This document shows, one piece after another, positions 5,246-6,310 of a DNA stretch of 6,310 nucleotides; the stretch's first letter is position 1; each line of letters opens with the position of its first letter. The notes below the pieces were generated by a model. It searched no databases, was not told the origin of the DNA, and worked only from the letters and a program-made list of their open reading frames with translations. Source of the DNA: Promethearchaeota archaeon. Its GTDB lineage: Archaea; Asgardarchaeota; Lokiarchaeia; Sigynarchaeales; SOKP01. The DNA is taken from assembly GCA_030608765.1 (NCBI GenBank), contig JAUWDN010000076.1:1-6310 (forward strand), written 5' to 3'. A program made the position numbers and the translations under genes.

Positions 5246-5938
5246 TTAAATATTTACGATGGATGTATCGATTATTTCTTCGTCTGATGGTGCTTTACCG
5301 TCTCCGTAAATATGATAGAGCACTGTTCTACGAGCACATTCATGGAAGCTACGATAAACATCCTTTTGTTGCTCAAAAAGCGCACAAGATGTGTATATTA
5401 AAGGATTCCAATTGTGTAATTTATTACCTGGTTCGTACCATAATTTTTCATCCTTTAATATGAGTTGGAAATCCTCTACAGAAATAACATCGTCGAGATC
5501 CTGTTTATTTAACATGACAATCATCGGAATTTCGTTAATTAATCGATTTCTTGCCATGTTCTTTAATTCCAACAAAGATTCAATGTTATCCTCTAAATAT
5601 TTAGTCTGTGAATCCACTACTAAAATAATCGCGTCAGTTTGATCATTAGTTCTATCGAATATTTTTTTTCTTAAAGGCGAGAATCCCCGCTGCCCTGCAA
5701 CAGTATAAACGCGATAATAAACTTTTTTTTGTTTAGTAGATTGAAAAAGACCGCGATCAAAATATAATGTAGCACCGCTAGCTTTTTCAATTATTTGTAA
5801 TTCTCCAATGGGAACAATATCTTTTTTGCTTTCCATAGTTATTCGATACAAAGTTTTTAGAATAGTTGTTTTTCCTGAGGCCCCCATGCCCCAATAAACA
5901 ATCTTCAAATAGACTTTGCCATCTTTATATAAAACCAT
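5246..5938 (-). CDS. MglA-like small GTPase (Ras superfamily)
   Basis: A 230-residue G protein. The P-loop (G1) is GMGASGKT at 17-24 with K23 and T24. The candidate switch I Thr is T57 in ATLYFDRG, matching the TLFFD region of MglA. G3 is YTVAGQ at 78-83, with Thr79 where Ras proteins have Asp and Q83 at the catalytic Gln position; MglA proteins also have Thr here (TVPGQ). G4 is NKQD at 144-147, and G5 is TSCA at 183-186. KIVYWGMGASGKTTILKTLY and the VVDSQ strand further support the MglA group over Rab or Arf. In bacteria MglA sets cell polarity with the roadblock protein MglB; Asgard archaea carry many such GTPases of unknown role. There is no C-terminal Cys for prenylation and no N-terminal amphipathic helix, so membrane binding would need a partner. 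The C-terminal 20-30 residues extend beyond the usual MglA length of about 195. The neighbouring longin-like protein is a plausible partner. The ATG start fits the P-loop position. Confidence 0.92.
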   Translation of the reverse strand: MVLYKDGKVYLKIVYWGMGASGKTTILKTLYRITMESKKDIVPIGELQIIEKASGATLYFDRGLFQSTKQKKVYYRVYTVAGQRGFSPLRKKIFDRTNDQTDAIILVVDSQTKYLEDNIESLLELKNMARNRLINEIPMIVMLNKQDLDDVISVEDFQLILKDEKLWYEPGNKLHNWNPLIYTSCALFEQQKDVYRSFHECARRTVLYHIYGDGKAPSDEEIIDTSIVNI

Positions 5939-5968
5939 GCTGTTGATTTTTGCTTATATGTGCTTTCT

Positions 5969-5979
5969 TATAATATTTA
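5969..5979 (-). promoter_or_regulatory. TATA-like box of the GTPase gene
   Basis: On the minus strand AAATATTATAA (forward 5969-5979) lies about 35 nt from the ATG, predicting a leader of only some 8 nt. No Shine-Dalgarno is visible near the start, which is consistent with a near-leaderless message. Confidence 0.35.
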
Positions 5980-6113
5980 CTAATGTAATTCATAAATTAA
6001 TTTTATTCTTAATAAATATTTTTTCTAATCCCCAATTATTATGGACTAATTCCCTTCATTAGAAAATGTTAAAGACCATTTGGATAAAGAATTCGTGTAA
6101 TTCCTATTTATTT

Positions 6114-6161
6114 TTATAATCAATAAATCTTATAATCACAAATAATTATAATCAATTAATC
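6114..6161. repeat. Three 16-bp tandem direct repeats (TTATAATCA core)
   Basis: TTATAATCA occurs three times at 6114, 6130 and 6146, exactly 16 bp apart. The full units are TTATAATCAATAAATC, TTATAATCACAAATAA and TTATAATCAATTAATC; the first and third differ at one position. They lie in the divergent gap between the GTPase and the right-edge gene, about 50-97 bases before the latter's ATG. They could be an iteron-like operator for a regulator controlling either gene. The AT-rich background makes short repeats easier by chance, but the exact phasing of three 9-mers is notable. Confidence 0.7.
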
Positions 6162-6210
6162 TCTCTAATAAACTGAAATATTCCAATTAAAAATAGAAAA
6201 CCTTTAAAAA

Positions 6211-6310
6211 ATGGACGAACACACCGAACTGGATTGTAATTGGGAATTTTACGAGGAACTCGTAGAAGATGTAGAAGAAAATAAAAATATAATACAGTGT
6301 ATTGCGTGTG
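6211..6310 (+). CDS. Start of an acidic protein with a CxxC (zinc-ribbon-like) motif, cut off by window edge
   Basis: An open frame begins with ATG at 6211, right after an A-rich run, and stays open to the right edge (33 full codons). It starts MDEHTELDCNWEFYEELVED and reaches CIAC at residues 30-33. The first 28 residues are very acidic and probably helical. The CxxC pair just before the edge looks like the first half of a zinc ribbon, as found in transcription factors, ribosomal proteins and many small archaeal proteins. The second Cys pair, if any, is outside the window, so neither zinc binding nor function can be stated. It is divergent from the GTPase, and the three 16-bp repeats lie upstream of it, so it may be regulated through them. 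Confidence 0.6.
   Translation, partial: MDEHTELDCNWEFYEELVEDVEENKNIIQCIAC

Noticed and set aside
5218..5463. 81-codon plus-strand frame overlapping the end of the GTPase gene
   Set aside because: It begins at a TTG and is antisense to the C-terminal part of the GTPase, whose motifs define the real frame.
5391..5642. 83-codon plus-strand frame antisense to the GTPase gene
   Set aside because: It covers the complement of the G4/G5 region and has no promoter or ribosome site.
5958..6061. Short plus-strand ORF of about 34 codons in the GTPase upstream gap
   Set aside because: Very short, hydrophobic through AT-rich codons, overlaps the GTPase promoter and shows no ribosome site.
1..6310. CRISPR array, tRNA, rRNA, transposase or defence-island genes
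   Set aside because: No regularly spaced long repeats, cloverleaf-like sequence, transposase motif or terminal inverted repeats were found on either strand.

Overview
The window is AT-rich DNA, most likely from an Asgard archaeon of the Lokiarchaeia type. Three things point there. Genes are spaced by short AT-rich gaps with archaeal TATA-like boxes and oligo-T terminators. A Ras-superfamily GTPase of the MglA type sits beside a protein that looks like a longin/roadblock-type domain followed by winged helices. Membrane proteins have no signal peptides of a bacterial style. The assignment is an inference from gene content; no rRNA or other taxonomic marker is present.

Left part (1-2222, all minus strand): a multi-pass membrane protein of unknown function whose C-terminus runs off the left edge, a metallo-beta-lactamase-fold hydrolase with a complete metal-binding set, and a PAP2-type lipid phosphatase with all three phosphatase motifs. 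A 202-base divergent promoter region (2223-2424) separates these from a plus-strand DedA/VTT-family membrane protein. PAP2 phosphatases and DedA/VTT proteins are both known for polyprenyl- or phospholipid-phosphate handling, so the pair may serve lipid-carrier recycling.

Middle part (3259-4071): mostly non-coding sequence with two small plus-strand genes. The first is a 57-residue ORF that resembles the front half of a hemerythrin (HHE) domain. The second is an 84-residue helical protein that I do not recognise, preceded by a striking A/T palindrome with a GGGG centre and followed by two T7 tracts. A hairpin with a T tract lies between them.

Right part (4072-6310): a 360-residue protein (plus strand; N-terminal longin-like alpha/beta domain, then two apparent winged-helix domains) converges on an MglA-like small GTPase (minus strand). 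The GTPase is divergent from the start of a short acidic protein with a CxxC pair at the right edge. The gap between those last two holds three 16-bp tandem repeats, good candidates for regulator sites. The most interesting reading of the window is that the GTPase and the longin/winged-helix protein form a small GTPase-effector or regulator module, possibly linking a G-protein switch to transcription or membrane traffic. That is a hypothesis from adjacency and domain types only.
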